Assembly (NCBI GenBank): GCA_031292625.1 | Contig: JARLGU010000041.1 | Location: 62,001 to 126,000 of the forward strand | Length of the DNA: 64,000 nt | Direction of reading: 5' to 3' | DNA from: Capsulimonadaceae bacterium | Lineage (GTDB): Bacteria > Armatimonadota > Armatimonadia > Armatimonadales > Capsulimonadaceae | Part shown: in pieces, positions 8,832 through 18,039 of the stretch | Layout of the letters: each line of letters starts with the position of its first letter | How positions within the stretch are numbered: the stretch's first letter is position 1 | Translations under genes and position numbers: made by a program | Notes under the pieces: model-generated | What the model was told of the DNA's origin: nothing | Database searches by the model: none | What the model saw: the letters and a program-made list of their open reading frames with translations, nothing else

Positions 8832-9901
8832 GTCAAAGAGGCCACAGGAGCGCAAGAGTCCCTCTCGACGATACGCGTGGCCGTCATCATACGAACTGCC
8901 AGATGGCCCCGGTTGTCTACCCGGCGCAAATTGCTCTGCTCGAGGATTCGCGCAACTGCAATTGCTCCCATTCCCTCTGCATCAACATGCACGGTCGTCA
9001 TGGCGGGAGTCATGCGGGCGCTGTACGCCACGTCGTCGAAGCCTACGACGCTGACATCGGCCGGGATGCTCAGTCCCAAGCTTGCACAAGCGCGATACAC
9101 CCAGTAGGCGTGGTCGTCGCTTGCGCCGATGATCGCCGTTGGTCTGTCGGGTCGCGAGAGCATTGTGACGAGACTTTGCATTTGCTCGTCGGTCGACAAC
9201 GGCACAGCGCTCAAGGGTTTGACAATGAGCGACGTGTCGAATTCGATCCCCGCCCAGTAGAGCGCGTGCAAGTAACCATCGAGACGCTCGCGAAACGATG
9301 GATCCGTGCCGTTGCAAAGCGTAAACCCGATGCGCCGATGCCCCAGACCTATCAGGTACTCGGTAACTGCGATGCTTCCGCCAATGTTGTCCGATACGAC
9401 GCAGTCCAGACTACCCTTTTCATCGACAGCGTCCACGAGAACGCTATGAGGCACGTTACCGCTTACCTGCGAGATAATTTCGGGTGACGCATGCCCTGCG
9501 AGAATCATTGCATCCGGCATTTGCGCTATCGGTCCGTGAATTTCGCCTGGATCCGCCCCGGTCCGGCCAACTGACGAGCTCAGAATGACCTGAAGGCCCG
9601 CCTGGGATGCTGTAGCGAGTGCCCCGGAAAGGATCCGGCTGTAAAATGGATTTGTCGACAGCACGTCATCGGACGCCATGGCGAAGTAGTGAAATCCTAT
9701 GCTATCGCGCCGTGTCTCGACAATATCTTCAGAGGCATCGAAAAACGTATGGCTCCTCAACGGCTTATACTGAACGCGTACGGCGGCTTCGAAAATCTTC
9801 TCTTTCGTCTTCGAGTTAATCCGGTCTGGCGAGGTAAAAGCGCGTGAGACCGTAGAAGTTGATACTCCGGCACATTTTGCGACATCTTCAAGGGTAGCCA
9901 T
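8825..9901 (-). CDS. LacI family transcriptional regulator (locus A)
   Basis: 358-residue LacI/GalR regulator. The N-terminal helix-turn-helix is MATLEDVAKCAGVSTSTVSRAF followed by a hinge, and the rest is a periplasmic-binding-protein-like effector domain (DYVLxxNIGGSIAVTEYLIGLGHRRIGF-type text, VSVVGFDDVAYSARMTPAMTTV near the end). I chose the ATG at 9901, which begins the canonical HTH; the frame extends 16 codons further up but that part overlaps the promoter. It is divergent from the prepilin/GH operon starting at 10060 and is the obvious candidate to bind the palindromes at 9944-9959 and 10009-10038. Its sugar ligand is unknown. Confidence 0.93.
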   Translation of the reverse strand: MATLEDVAKCAGVSTSTVSRAFTSPDRINSKTKEKIFEAAVRVQYKPLRSHTFFDASEDIVETRRDSIGFHYFAMASDDVLSTNPFYSRILSGALATASQAGLQVILSSSVGRTGADPGEIHGPIAQMPDAMILAGHASPEIISQVSGNVPHSVLVDAVDEKGSLDCVVSDNIGGSIAVTEYLIGLGHRRIGFTLCNGTDPSFRERLDGYLHALYWAGIEFDTSLIVKPLSAVPLSTDEQMQSLVTMLSRPDRPTAIIGASDDHAYWVYRACASLGLSIPADVSVVGFDDVAYSARMTPAMTTVHVDAEGMGAIAVARILEQSNLRRVDNRGHLAVRMMTATRIVERDSCAPVASLTY

Positions 9902-9907
9902 GGTCCT

Positions 9908-9936
9908 ATTATCGCCGATATGCCGCGAGCTGTCAA
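9908..9936 (-). promoter_or_regulatory. Promoter of the LacI gene, leaderless
   Basis: Minus-strand TTGACA (9931-9936) and GATAAT (9908-9913) with a 17-base spacer. Only six bases separate the -10 from the ATG at 9901, so the transcript should start at or next to the start codon. Confidence 0.72.
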
Positions 9937-9943
9937 GGAGTGA

Positions 9944-9959
9944 TGGCAATAAATTGCCA
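9944..9959. promoter_or_regulatory. Inverted repeat next to the LacI -35 (putative operator)
   Basis: TGGCAAT and ATTGCCA form a perfect 7-base inverted repeat around AA. It lies directly upstream of the -35 of the lacI-type gene and about 50 bases before the prepilin -35, a suitable place for autoregulation. Confidence 0.55.
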
Positions 9960-9995
9960 AAATGTAGAATAAATTTCCAACAATGTCGAAATATG

Positions 9996-10024
9996 TTGAC
10001 AAAACTATGTTGACGTGATAAGAT
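9996..10024 (+). promoter_or_regulatory. Promoter of the prepilin/GH operon
   Basis: TTGACA (9996-10001), 17-base spacer, TAAGAT (10019-10024). The -10 falls in the centre of the 30-base palindrome at 10009-10038, so a bound repressor would block RNA polymerase. Expected leader is about 28 bases and includes AGGAGG at 10050. Confidence 0.75.
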
Positions 10025-10038
10025 CTTATCACGTCAAC
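10009..10038. promoter_or_regulatory. Perfect 30-bp palindromic operator
   Basis: Two perfectly complementary 15-base arms with no spacer; the left arm is GTTGACGTGATAAGA. It covers the spacer end, the -10 and the start region of the prepilin promoter. The centre is AT rather than the central CG usual for LacI operators, so the binder may be the neighbouring LacI protein with atypical specificity or another dimeric regulator. Confidence 0.75.
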
Positions 10039-10059
10039 GCTTGACAGCAGGAGGCGAAC

Positions 10060-10851
10060 ATGTCTAGATCGCAAGGGTTTACACTTATTGAGCTACTAGT
10101 TGTAATAGCAATAATTGCTATACTAGCAGCTGTTTTGTTTCCGGTCTTTGCGACCGCTCGGGAGAAGGCGAGACAGTCGGCGTGCTCAAGTAACGAGAAG
10201 CAGATTGGGCTCGCCATGGTTCAGTACGTTCAGGATTATGACGAGACGACGCCCTATGCGCCTGCAAGCTGGTCCGTTGGCGGCAAGTGGCTTGGCGTCG
10301 GTTATTATCTCGCGCCTTATATAAAGAACGGAGACGTATGGTATTGCCCGAGCGACGTCGTCCATACAGGAACCGATGACCCGAACTTTTGGAACGTAAG
10401 CTACGGTTACAATATGCTTTGGTTAGAGATGTCGCTTCCGGGTGTCTCCTCCTCTGGTCAGGTAATCAAACCGATGCCGATCTCGAAATTGCAAACGCCT
10501 GCGATGGATGTGATGTTCGTGGAAAATTGGGCCACCTCTGATTCGTGTGTTCTGCAGAAGATGAGCAGTGGAGGCACAAAGGGACCTGATCACCTAGCAG
10601 GAAGTCCCTATGCGCTCAATAGCTACGGCACACAAAATGTCGAAACGGCAAAGGGGCACAGCTACGGTGCGAATTGGATCTACGCCGATTCGCACGTGAA
10701 GTGGATACCGAGTGGCCTGATCAAGGTTAACGTCGATCAAGAGTACGGCAACGAACTCGGTACGACTGCGACGAGTTGCGGAACGGCGAATACCACTGAT
10801 GCTCCTGCCGTTCGGAACAACGGTGCGTGTGCAACCCTTTTTCATGAATAG
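10060..10851 (+). CDS. Prepilin-like protein with H-X9-DG-type C-terminus (locus A)
   Basis: 263-residue type IV/type II pseudopilin-like protein. After a six-residue leader, Gly-Phe begins the processed helix ([19 protein letters not shown], cleavage between Gly and Phe expected), followed by the [13 protein letters not shown] block. The C-terminus has the H-X9-DG pattern in altered form (H then nine residues, then DS instead of DG). Such proteins are translocated, cut by a prepilin peptidase and anchored or assembled at the envelope. The ribosome site AGGAGG lies at 10050-10055. First gene of an operon with a GH5-like enzyme and a DNRLRE protein. The helix is written with AT-rich codons (ATA, CTA, GTA) unlike the rest of the gene. 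Confidence 0.88.
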   Translation: MSRSQGFTLIELLVVIAIIAILAAVLFPVFATAREKARQSACSSNEKQIGLAMVQYVQDYDETTPYAPASWSVGGKWLGVGYYLAPYIKNGDVWYCPSDVVHTGTDDPNFWNVSYGYNMLWLEMSLPGVSSSGQVIKPMPISKLQTPAMDVMFVENWATSDSCVLQKMSSGGTKGPDHLAGSPYALNSYGTQNVETAKGHSYGANWIYADSHVKWIPSGLIKVNVDQEYGNELGTTATSCGTANTTDAPAVRNNGACATLFHE

Positions 10852-10872
10852 AGTCTGTTCGAAGGGATCGAA

Positions 10873-13152
10873 ATGAAGCGATTAGTTGGCCATCTATTAG
10901 CGGCCGTGTTCATTATCCTGATTTTCCCAGTTTCGTTCGTTGCCGCGATCCCGGTAATACGCGAAGTGAATCTCGATGGGAACTCTGTTTCGCAACTCAG
11001 TAAGTTAGAGCTCAATGTTGATCTGTCGGCGTCATACACTAATCCGTTCGATCCCGATGAGGTCGACCTCTGGGCCGATTTCAAGGCTCCCGACGGGGAA
11101 AGTGTCCGCGTGAACGGTTTCTATTGCCAAGATTACGCAAGACCGTCGCCGGACTGTAGCGATGATCTGCTAACTCCGACTGGCGCCGCACAATGGAAGG
11201 TACGCTTCGCCGCGCCGGTTGCTGGCGATTGGAGCGCCGTCGTTTCCGTCACGGACAGAGCGGGGACCGTAAGGTCGCGACCGATCTATTTTCACGTGGT
11301 ACCGTCGCCTAATCCTGGTTTCATTCACGTTAGCCGCCACAATCGTCAAGTTCTGGCATTCTCAGATGAAACACCGGCGTTTCTGATCGGTCGAAACATG
11401 GCGTCAGGGCGCGGCGGGTGTGAAATCTACGAGCAGCAGTTCGCGCAGTTGCACGCCAATGGAGGCAACTGGGCGCGCGTCTGGATGGCGCCTTGGATGG
11501 CGGGGTTGGAGTGGACGCCTCGAACTGATGAGGAGGCAAAGCGCAGCTCATCGGAACGCACCCTACCCGGCTATCAGCGCCTTGGCTCATATAATATGCT
11601 GGCGGCATGGCAACTTGACCGAGTACTCGATGCCGCTCAGCGAAACGGCATCTACGTGATGCTGACGCTGGATCAGGCCCGCAACCTGGATGAGACCGTC
11701 GCGTGGAAGTTCAATCCGTATAATATGGCCAACGGCGGCCCGTGTGCGACGCCAAAGGACTTTTGGAGCAGCGCCGTCGCGCGAAAGCTGGTGAAGCAGC
11801 GTCTGCGCTATATTTGCGCTCGATACGGATGGCGAACCAACATCCAGTCGTGGGAGCTGTGGAACGAGGCGCTTCCGCCAAAGGATTGGGTCGAAGACAT
11901 GACGTCTTATATCGAAGGCGCATCGGGCAATGTACCAGCCGATCCGTATCACCATATCGTTACAACGAGCTACTGCGATACGGATGTCTCGGAGCTTCCA
12001 GGAATCGACATGACCCAGGACCACGATTATCCCGGCAGCGATGTCCACGATTGCTCCGCGCTTTTCGCGGCGACAGCTCGTGCAAACCAGGCATATGGCA
12101 AACCGTTCCTCATCGGCGAGTTCGGTATCGACGCGGGCGTGGGGGATGAGGCCTATGACGATTACAACCAGGCCATCAACATGCACAATGGCCTCTGGTC
12201 GACTACGACGTCGGGGTGCGCGGGGACCGCGATGATGTGGTTCTGGCGAGACTGGATGTACCCGCAGCTTCGGGCAATTTCGCGGTTCGTAGACGGCGTC
12301 CCATGGACGACAGGGACGTGGCATTCGATCGAGGCAACTCCGCTTGCAACGGACGCATCTGTGGAACCTAGGACTGCAGAGATGATCGTGCCGCGTCCGC
12401 ATTGGGGCAAGGCGGCGTTGGATGACTACAACGTCGAGCCGGGCCTCGCCGGAGACTCTATGGCGCTTCCTCAGTTTTTGCTGGGGCCGGCCAAACCTGC
12501 CATGCACACGGAACCTTTACTCCACGTGGATTATCCGAAGGCTGGCACGTTTACTCTGAGAGTCGACGCCGTGTCCGATTGTTGCCTGTTGCGCATTATT
12601 GTCGACGGCCATGTTGCAAATAGAACGACCTTTGACCCACGACCTGGCGCGGTCTCGAGTGCGGGGCCGCATTACGCAAGCAATAAGCGGTACTCGGCAA
12701 CGCTTTACCAGGCGGAGTTCGACGCGGACGTTACGGTGCCAGTTCCCTCAGGAAGGCATACGATCGGCCTGGCGCTTGACACGGGCGACTGGCTCAAAGT
12801 GGCTTCCTATACGTTGTCAGGCTATCGACCGGCAAACCTTGCGGACGCAACAATCCAGGGCGTCACCAACGGCGACGTCGCACTGGTTTGGGTGCGCAGC
12901 ACGGCCTACGACTGGTTCCACCCCTATCGACGCCTACCGCTCCCACAAGTGCCAGCGGTTACCGCGACCCTAAAGGGCTTACTGCCGGGCCGCTATTCCG
13001 TCTGCCGCTATGATACACAAACCGGCATCGTCGCCCAACGCATGGAGCTGGAGTCGCATGGCACGGAAGGGCTACGCATCTCGCTGCCCAGCTTCGACAC
13101 CGATATCGGACTGCGTATTGAACGTATCGAAGAAGGTAGGTTGAAACAATGA
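10873..13152 (+). CDS. Secreted glycoside hydrolase, DUF5060 plus GH5-like TIM barrel
   Basis: 759 residues with an N-terminal signal peptide (LLAAVFIILIFPVSFVAA). Residues ~30-130 match a DUF5060-type beta-sandwich found before GH catalytic domains; residues ~150-500 form the (beta/alpha)8 barrel. Candidate catalytic acids are Glu332 in WELWNEALP and Glu416 in FLIGEFGID, the acid/base and nucleophile positions of clan GH-A. The C-terminal ~200 residues are beta-rich and may bind carbohydrate. Substrate is not predictable; a beta-mannan, beta-glucan or xylan are all possible. Start chosen at ATG 10873 with AAGGGA before it, 21 bases after the prepilin stop, so both share the operator-controlled promoter. 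Confidence 0.85.
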   Translation: MKRLVGHLLAAVFIILIFPVSFVAAIPVIREVNLDGNSVSQLSKLELNVDLSASYTNPFDPDEVDLWADFKAPDGESVRVNGFYCQDYARPSPDCSDDLLTPTGAAQWKVRFAAPVAGDWSAVVSVTDRAGTVRSRPIYFHVVPSPNPGFIHVSRHNRQVLAFSDETPAFLIGRNMASGRGGCEIYEQQFAQLHANGGNWARVWMAPWMAGLEWTPRTDEEAKRSSSERTLPGYQRLGSYNMLAAWQLDRVLDAAQRNGIYVMLTLDQARNLDETVAWKFNPYNMANGGPCATPKDFWSSAVARKLVKQRLRYICARYGWRTNIQSWELWNEALPPKDWVEDMTSYIEGASGNVPADPYHHIVTTSYCDTDVSELPGIDMTQDHDYPGSDVHDCSALFAATARANQAYGKPFLIGEFGIDAGVGDEAYDDYNQAINMHNGLWSTTTSGCAGTAMMWFWRDWMYPQLRAISRFVDGVPWTTGTWHSIEATPLATDASVEPRTAEMIVPRPHWGKAALDDYNVEPGLAGDSMALPQFLLGPAKPAMHTEPLLHVDYPKAGTFTLRVDAVSDCCLLRIIVDGHVANRTTFDPRPGAVSSAGPHYASNKRYSATLYQAEFDADVTVPVPSGRHTIGLALDTGDWLKVASYTLSGYRPANLADATIQGVTNGDVALVWVRSTAYDWFHPYRRLPLPQVPAVTATLKGLLPGRYSVCRYDTQTGIVAQRMELESHGTEGLRISLPSFDTDIGLRIERIEEGRLKQ

Positions 13153-13835
13153 AGCGGATCACGAGATGTCTGCTCGCTATCGCAATGGTCGCTTCCCCGA
13201 TCAGTTCACTCGCCGCGTGGGGAGACTCGGTAACTCTTCTTGCAGTGGCCGATACAGGACTGTACAAGCATTCGGCGGAAGACCGTGACAACTTTGGCAA
13301 GGACCAGTGGATCGAAATCGATCCACTGGCGCAGCACGCTCTCGTTAGATGGGACGTTGCGAGCCTGCCGCACGGCGCGAAGGTGATAGCCGCGCGAATT
13401 GAGCTCAGCGGGTTCATATCGGACGAAAAGGTTCGTCACGTCGTGCAGGGCTTTCTCGTGACGCACGACTGGGTCGAAGGGCATGGAGTAAACATCGGGC
13501 ACTACCCTTGGAGCGGGCTACCGCGCGACGGCGCATCATGGGACACCTTTGATGGATTCGATGCGCATCCCTACGACACGTGGCGAACTCCCGGCGGAGA
13601 CTGCGATCCGCAGCCCGTGGCGACCGGAGAAACTCGACCTGGGCAAAAGAGCTATCTCGATGCTCATGACGGGCGTCTCGTCCTGGACGCGACGGCATTG
13701 GTTAGGTCGTGGGTAGAAGCGGGCCGTCCGAATTATGGCGTCTTGCTAACCTGCGTCGACTCGCGATTCAAGTTCCAGACTCGCGAGTGCGCGCAACGGT
13801 CACCTCGTCTGATCGTCGAGTACGCCGTTCCGTAA
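13149..13835 (+). CDS. Secreted DNRLRE-domain protein
   Basis: 228 residues with a signal peptide (MKRITRCLLAIAMVASPISSLAA), starting in an ATGA overlap with the GH gene. The mature part fits the DNRLRE domain, a beta-sandwich found in surface and carbohydrate-associated proteins: DTGLYKHSAEDRDNFG at the start, HALVRWDVASLP, ARIELSGF, a variable Trp-rich middle, LVLDATALVRSWVEAGRPNYGVLL and a C-terminal RSPRLIVEY strand. No catalytic residues are evident. Being the last gene of the prepilin-GH operon suggests it helps attach the enzyme or polysaccharide to the cell surface; that role is inferred. Confidence 0.75.
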   Translation: MKRITRCLLAIAMVASPISSLAAWGDSVTLLAVADTGLYKHSAEDRDNFGKDQWIEIDPLAQHALVRWDVASLPHGAKVIAARIELSGFISDEKVRHVVQGFLVTHDWVEGHGVNIGHYPWSGLPRDGASWDTFDGFDAHPYDTWRTPGGDCDPQPVATGETRPGQKSYLDAHDGRLVLDATALVRSWVEAGRPNYGVLLTCVDSRFKFQTRECAQRSPRLIVEYAVP

Positions 13836-14142
13836 GGAAGAATTAGGACCGCTCCGTTGTCGCGGGGCAATTTTTCTTTAGCGGAAGGCAAATGACTTGC
13901 GTGTTGATATATAAGAAGGTACATCGTCTGCGCTGTTCTTGATATGCCCCAATTATCGCTATACATCCGTTGTAGATATATGGCGATTTCTTCTTGCATA
14001 CGTCACAATTTGGTACTTGCGGTCGGTTGTTGCGCCGCTCCTTCCTGGAGTATTCGGCGCTTGTTTGTTCGCAAGAAACGTTCGAGCGCCGGGTTTCGCC
14101 GCCATGAAGGATTTCATGGCCTGATTAAGTAAAATATAGGGC
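13836..14142. other. Intergenic region with hairpin and promoter of the histidine kinase
   Basis: No convincing gene in 307 bases. A perfect 8-base stem with a GGAT loop (GCCATGAA/TTCATGGC) sits at 14101-14120 without a T-tract, more like an operator than a terminator. TAAAAT at 14130-14135 is a possible -10 seven bases before the GTG start of the kinase, again implying a leaderless message. No -35 match is seen. Confidence 0.45.
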
Positions 14143-15945
14143 GTGCAACACTCTGATTCGATCAATCACCAGCCATTGCAGGGGGCTTATTTGGATGTCA
14201 TCAATCATCTAAGCCGTTTAACCGTCGAGACAGCCGACTGGCAGGAGCTCGTCCAGGCCATTAGCGATAAGTGCGCTGAGGCTGTCGGCGCTGACCGCTC
14301 ATTCGTAGCGCTCGTTGACGAGGACACCGGCGATCTTCACATTCATGCCGTCACCGGCGAAGGCTGGACGGATGAGCGCCGCTTGCAGCGCCTCAGGGTC
14401 GCGGCCGGGGGCGCTACGTGGTCGGATGACGGCCTCGCCTTGCCGAAGAACAGCCGGGGGATAACCGGACACGTCGCCGAAACCGGAAAAACGCACCTCG
14501 CGCGAAACGTCGCGGAAGATCCCTACTATTACCTGTTCTTTTCCGATGTGCGAAGCGAGATCGCGGTCCCTCTGATTGACGAAAACGGAGTGACGCGCGG
14601 CGTATTTAATCTTCAGTCGCTTGAAATCGACCACTTTACGTCTGACCATCTTAGCTTTCTCGAGATGGTTGCGAATCTGACCGTGATGCGTCTCATGATC
14701 GCACGGTTCCAGGCTCGCCAGATTGCATTGATCGAGTTGGGTAAGGATTTGAGCGCAATTACGGATACGACGATGCTCTTGCGCCGCGTCGTCGATGTCG
14801 CATCGGACATCCTGCGGTTCGAGCATTGTTCCGTGTTCGCGTTGGATCCGGAACGAAAGGAGCTCATACTCCGTGCGACCCGAGGGCCTCTTGCGGAACA
14901 CATCGGCGTCGCCAGCTACCGTGTCGGCGAGGGACTCACTGGCTGGGTCGCTCAGACCGGAGAGCCCGTGAGAATGTCGAATCCGGCCGGCGATCCGCGC
15001 CACAAGGGCCGGTATCAAGAGTTGCCGTCGGCCCAGATCGGCGCGTTTCTGGCAGTTCCCATCTTTGGCCGCAGCAGCGTGCTTGGCGTGCTGCGCGTGA
15101 TGCGACGGCGTTCCAACGCGCCGTGGTTTCACAGCGAGTTTACTGAAGACGACGAAAGCGTTCTATCGACGATCGCGTCGCAACTTGGCGCCGCACTTGA
15201 AAGCAACCGCATGATCGACCGCTTGATGGCTACCGAGCGCATGGCCGCATGGGGCGAGATGTCCGCCAAGGCGGCGCATATGATCGGCAACCGGACGTTT
15301 GCGATCAAGGGCGACCTTAACGAGCTGGAATACGTGCTTTCGGAACAAGAGGACAAGCGCGACGTCTTTAGAGAGCTTGCCGAATCGATCAGGCGCGGCA
15401 TTTTTCGTCTTGAGGAGATCCTGCAGGAGTTTCGTGATTTCGTTCGGGCGACGCAAATCACATTGTCGGAAGAGCAGATCAACGACGTCGTCAAGCAGTG
15501 CCTTTCCGAGTCGTTTCCTCGCCGCCTCGGCGTGAAGCTGAACCTGGAACTGGCCCCATCCTTGCCCCCTGTTCCGGCGGATTCATCGCGGCTAAAGCGT
15601 GCGTTTTCGGAACTCATTGAAAATGCCTTGTCTTATATGCTCGAAGGGGGGGCGCTGACTATTAAGACATCCCGCGCGGATCCGCTCGAAGCGCAACGCC
15701 TATGCGGCCTGACCCGATCTCGACAATATGTGCGCGTCGAGTTTTCGGACACGGGGCCTGGCGTACCGGATTCCGATAAACCTCGCATCTTTACTCCCTT
15801 CTTTACCTCCCGCGCAAAAGGCATGGGATTGGGTCTTTCGATCGTCAAGGGAATTCTTGAGGCTCACCACGGCAACATTGTCGAGGTGGGAGTTGAGGGG
15901 CAGGGCGCGAAATTCGTCGCGTTCTTACCTGCAAAATCGGATTGA
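14143..15945 (+). CDS. Cytoplasmic sensor histidine kinase with two GAF domains
   Basis: 600 residues, no membrane helices. Two GAF domains occupy about 20-190 and 200-355, the second with the typical VGEGLTGWVAQTGEPV and FLAVPIFGRSSVLGVLRV. The dimerisation helix starts near 365; the phosphoacceptor should be His379 in AAHMIGNRTFAIKGDL, an unusual version of the HEIxNPL box. ATP-binding elements follow: N box ELIENAL, G1 FSDTGPGVPDS, and G2 GMGLGLSIVKGILEAHHG. A GTG start at 14143 is favoured by a TAAAAT box seven bases upstream. No response regulator is adjacent. The stop overlaps the start of the Na+/H+ antiporter gene, so both are co-transcribed and the kinase may sense ionic or redox state. 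Confidence 0.85.
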   Translation: MQHSDSINHQPLQGAYLDVINHLSRLTVETADWQELVQAISDKCAEAVGADRSFVALVDEDTGDLHIHAVTGEGWTDERRLQRLRVAAGGATWSDDGLALPKNSRGITGHVAETGKTHLARNVAEDPYYYLFFSDVRSEIAVPLIDENGVTRGVFNLQSLEIDHFTSDHLSFLEMVANLTVMRLMIARFQARQIALIELGKDLSAITDTTMLLRRVVDVASDILRFEHCSVFALDPERKELILRATRGPLAEHIGVASYRVGEGLTGWVAQTGEPVRMSNPAGDPRHKGRYQELPSAQIGAFLAVPIFGRSSVLGVLRVMRRRSNAPWFHSEFTEDDESVLSTIASQLGAALESNRMIDRLMATERMAAWGEMSAKAAHMIGNRTFAIKGDLNELEYVLSEQEDKRDVFRELAESIRRGIFRLEEILQEFRDFVRATQITLSEEQINDVVKQCLSESFPRRLGVKLNLELAPSLPPVPADSSRLKRAFSELIENALSYMLEGGALTIKTSRADPLEAQRLCGLTRSRQYVRVEFSDTGPGVPDSDKPRIFTPFFTSRAKGMGLGLSIVKGILEAHHGNIVEVGVEGQGAKFVAFLPAKSD

Positions 15946-17153
15946 TCCTCGCAGGTCCCGACGCCCAAACGACGATCTTACTTTTGTTTGTTGCTTCGAT
16001 CGTCGCAATCATCGCGCGACGGATGCGCTTGCCGACGACTGTCGGCTTGCTCGTCACCGGTTTCGGCCTCGCCTTGTTCGGCTCGGTCTACCGGCATGTC
16101 GGCTTAAACGCGCATACTTTGACGACATTGCTGCTTCCTCCCTTGATCTTTGAGGGAGCTCTGAACACGCGTTGGCGCGATCTCAAGCGCGATCTCGTCC
16201 TGATCGTCGCTCTGACGACGGTAGGAGTCGTGATCGCCTGTTTTGCCGTAGCGCTCATCATGAAGGAGGCGCTTGGCTGGTCCTGGCGAGACGCGATGGT
16301 TTTCGGCGCGCTGATTGCCGCGACCGATCCGATTGCCGTGCTTGCGATGTTCAAGTTCGCTGGCATCGAAGGCCGGCCCAAGTTGCTTCTAGAAGCGGAA
16401 AGCCTGCTGAACGATGGAACGGCTGTCGTCCTCTATTCGCTTCTGCTCGCCGTGTTCTCTTTACACGCAATGCCCCCTACCCCTGGCGCTGTTCTTCTCA
16501 TGACCCTGAAGGTGATTGGAGGCAGCCTCGCCTGTGGCATTGCCGTCGGATGGTGTATGACAATCGTAGCTGGTCGCGCGAGTGACGCGCTGACGGAGAC
16601 GACGCTGACCACCGTGGCGGCATTTGGGGCGTACTACCTTGCCGAGCGGATCCAAGGGACTGGCATCCTTGCGAGCCTTGCGGCCGGGCTCGTTATGGGA
16701 AACGCGGGGATGCGCGCCGATGGCATCATTACGGAGCGCGGCCAGGAAATTGTCGAGGCGTTTTGGGATTTCGCGGCGTTTGTCGCCAACTCATTGGTCT
16801 TCTTGCTGATGGGGATGTCTCTTGCGCACGTCCGTCTCGATGTCGCATGGCAAGTCGCTCCCGTGTCGGTTGCGGCCGGCTTGCTCGGCAGGGCCCTGAC
16901 CGTATATGGGGTGACGTCGGTGTTTGGAAAAACGAGCATGGCGGTGACGAGGACGCTGAAGCACTTGTTGTTTTGGGGAGGTCAGCGCGGCGGGTTGTCG
17001 CTTGTACTGGCACTCAGCTACGCAGCGACTCTCGGCGCGTCCGCCGATCGATTTCTTGCGGCCACCGTAACCGTAGTGACTTACTCCGTAATTGTCCAGG
17101 GGCTTACCTTCGCTCCGTTGCTTACCCGGCTGAACGCGTCGCAAAGCAAGTAG
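15942..17153 (+). CDS. Na+(K+)/H+ antiporter, CPA1/NhaP type
   Basis: 403-residue inner-membrane protein with about 12 helices, of the monovalent cation:proton antiporter-1 family. The ion-binding helices are recognisable: LIAATDPIAVLAMFKF with Asp129, and ESLLNDGTAVVLYS with Asn157-Asp158, the ND pair typical of electroneutral CPA1 exchangers. It lacks the long cytoplasmic tail and TrkA domains found in some relatives. It would export Na+ or K+ against H+ for pH and salt homeostasis. The TTG start at 15942 overlaps the stop of the histidine kinase gene (TTGA), so it depends on translational coupling. A start further inside is possible because TTG is weak. Confidence 0.9.
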   Translation: MILAGPDAQTTILLLFVASIVAIIARRMRLPTTVGLLVTGFGLALFGSVYRHVGLNAHTLTTLLLPPLIFEGALNTRWRDLKRDLVLIVALTTVGVVIACFAVALIMKEALGWSWRDAMVFGALIAATDPIAVLAMFKFAGIEGRPKLLLEAESLLNDGTAVVLYSLLLAVFSLHAMPPTPGAVLLMTLKVIGGSLACGIAVGWCMTIVAGRASDALTETTLTTVAAFGAYYLAERIQGTGILASLAAGLVMGNAGMRADGIITERGQEIVEAFWDFAAFVANSLVFLLMGMSLAHVRLDVAWQVAPVSVAAGLLGRALTVYGVTSVFGKTSMAVTRTLKHLLFWGGQRGGLSLVLALSYAATLGASADRFLAATVTVVTYSVIVQGLTFAPLLTRLNASQSK

Positions 17154-17168
17154 GACAAAGCCCTCGGA

Positions 17169-17876
17169 TTAGCCTACGGATACGCGTTCTTCGACGGGCA
17201 GTCCGCTGAGGCGAAGGAACGTCTGCGCGATCTCGTCCGGTCTGACAAACACGAAGTCGGGCTTTTGTTCGCGCAAGCGGGCTTCCGTCGCGGCGCCCCA
17301 GAGTACAGCGGCCGTTCGGACCCCGGCGTCACGTCCGCATTGTACGTCGTGAACAGTGTCCCCAATGAAAACCGCATCTTCCGCGCGAACATTGAGCAGT
17401 TCGAGCGCGCGCAATACGGGGCGCGGATGCGGCTTGAAGTAAGGCGCAGTCTGGTCAGCGCCGACGATGGCATCGCAATACGCGGAGATGCCAAGCCTTG
17501 GGAGCGTGTTTGCGAGCTCAATGTCGTTCTTGGACGTCACGAGGGCTGTCAGGATGCCGCGTCTCTTAAGCTCGATCAGCGCATTAACCGCTTCAACAAT
17601 GATGCGCTCCTGACTTCGGCTTCCTTCGTATTCTCGCACAAAATACGCCTGCATCCCCTCCACCGTCGTTCCATACTCAGACGGATCGCCCAGATAGCCG
17701 ACTTGCTGCTCCAGCGGCGTTCCGATCAACGATCTGATAGTGTCCGCATCGACCGTTTGGCCCGTAAAGTGCCGGAGAGTCCCGGAAAGCGCTTTGACGA
17801 TCAGTGCGGTCGTGTCGATGAGAGTTCCATCGATGTCCCACAGAACGGCCTTCAGTTTGGGGGGAGTGTATTTCAT
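17169..17876 (-). CDS. HAD-superfamily phosphatase, phosphoglycolate phosphatase-like
   Basis: 235 residues from the ATG at 17876, which starts just before the catalytic motif; the longer frame to 18068 would add 64 residues with no family match and would cover the promoter region of the divergent gene. Motif I is WDIDGTLIDTT (nucleophile Asp and acid Asp two residues later), a helical cap follows, motif II is LVTSKN, the conserved Lys is in PYFKPHP, and motif IV is FIGDTVHDVQCGRDAG. This arrangement fits Gph/PpaX-type phosphatases that hydrolyse phosphoglycolate or similar small phosphates. No neighbour fixes its substrate; it may serve metabolite repair. Confidence 0.85.
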   Translation of the reverse strand: MKYTPPKLKAVLWDIDGTLIDTTALIVKALSGTLRHFTGQTVDADTIRSLIGTPLEQQVGYLGDPSEYGTTVEGMQAYFVREYEGSRSQERIIVEAVNALIELKRRGILTALVTSKNDIELANTLPRLGISAYCDAIVGADQTAPYFKPHPRPVLRALELLNVRAEDAVFIGDTVHDVQCGRDAGVRTAAVLWGAATEARLREQKPDFVFVRPDEIAQTFLRLSGLPVEERVSVG

Positions 17877-18039
17877 GATTGCTTGATTGCTTTGGATTTC
17901 TGATAAGAGGCGCAGATTCATCGAGAGAGAGCGATGCGCCGTATAGGAACATTGCATGAGCCGTGCCAACACCTGGTAAATATACGAGATCGGATTCCTT
18001 ATCTTTACGTCTCCGGAAAATGCTAGAGATTTGAAACGC

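Noticed and set aside
11587-12507. 306-codon minus-strand frame opposite the GH5-like gene
   Set aside because: No family features; the plus strand has catalytic motifs and a signal peptide.
13939-14132. Small frames of about 60 codons before the histidine kinase
   Set aside because: They overlap the hairpin and promoter region, have no ribosome site and no family resemblance.
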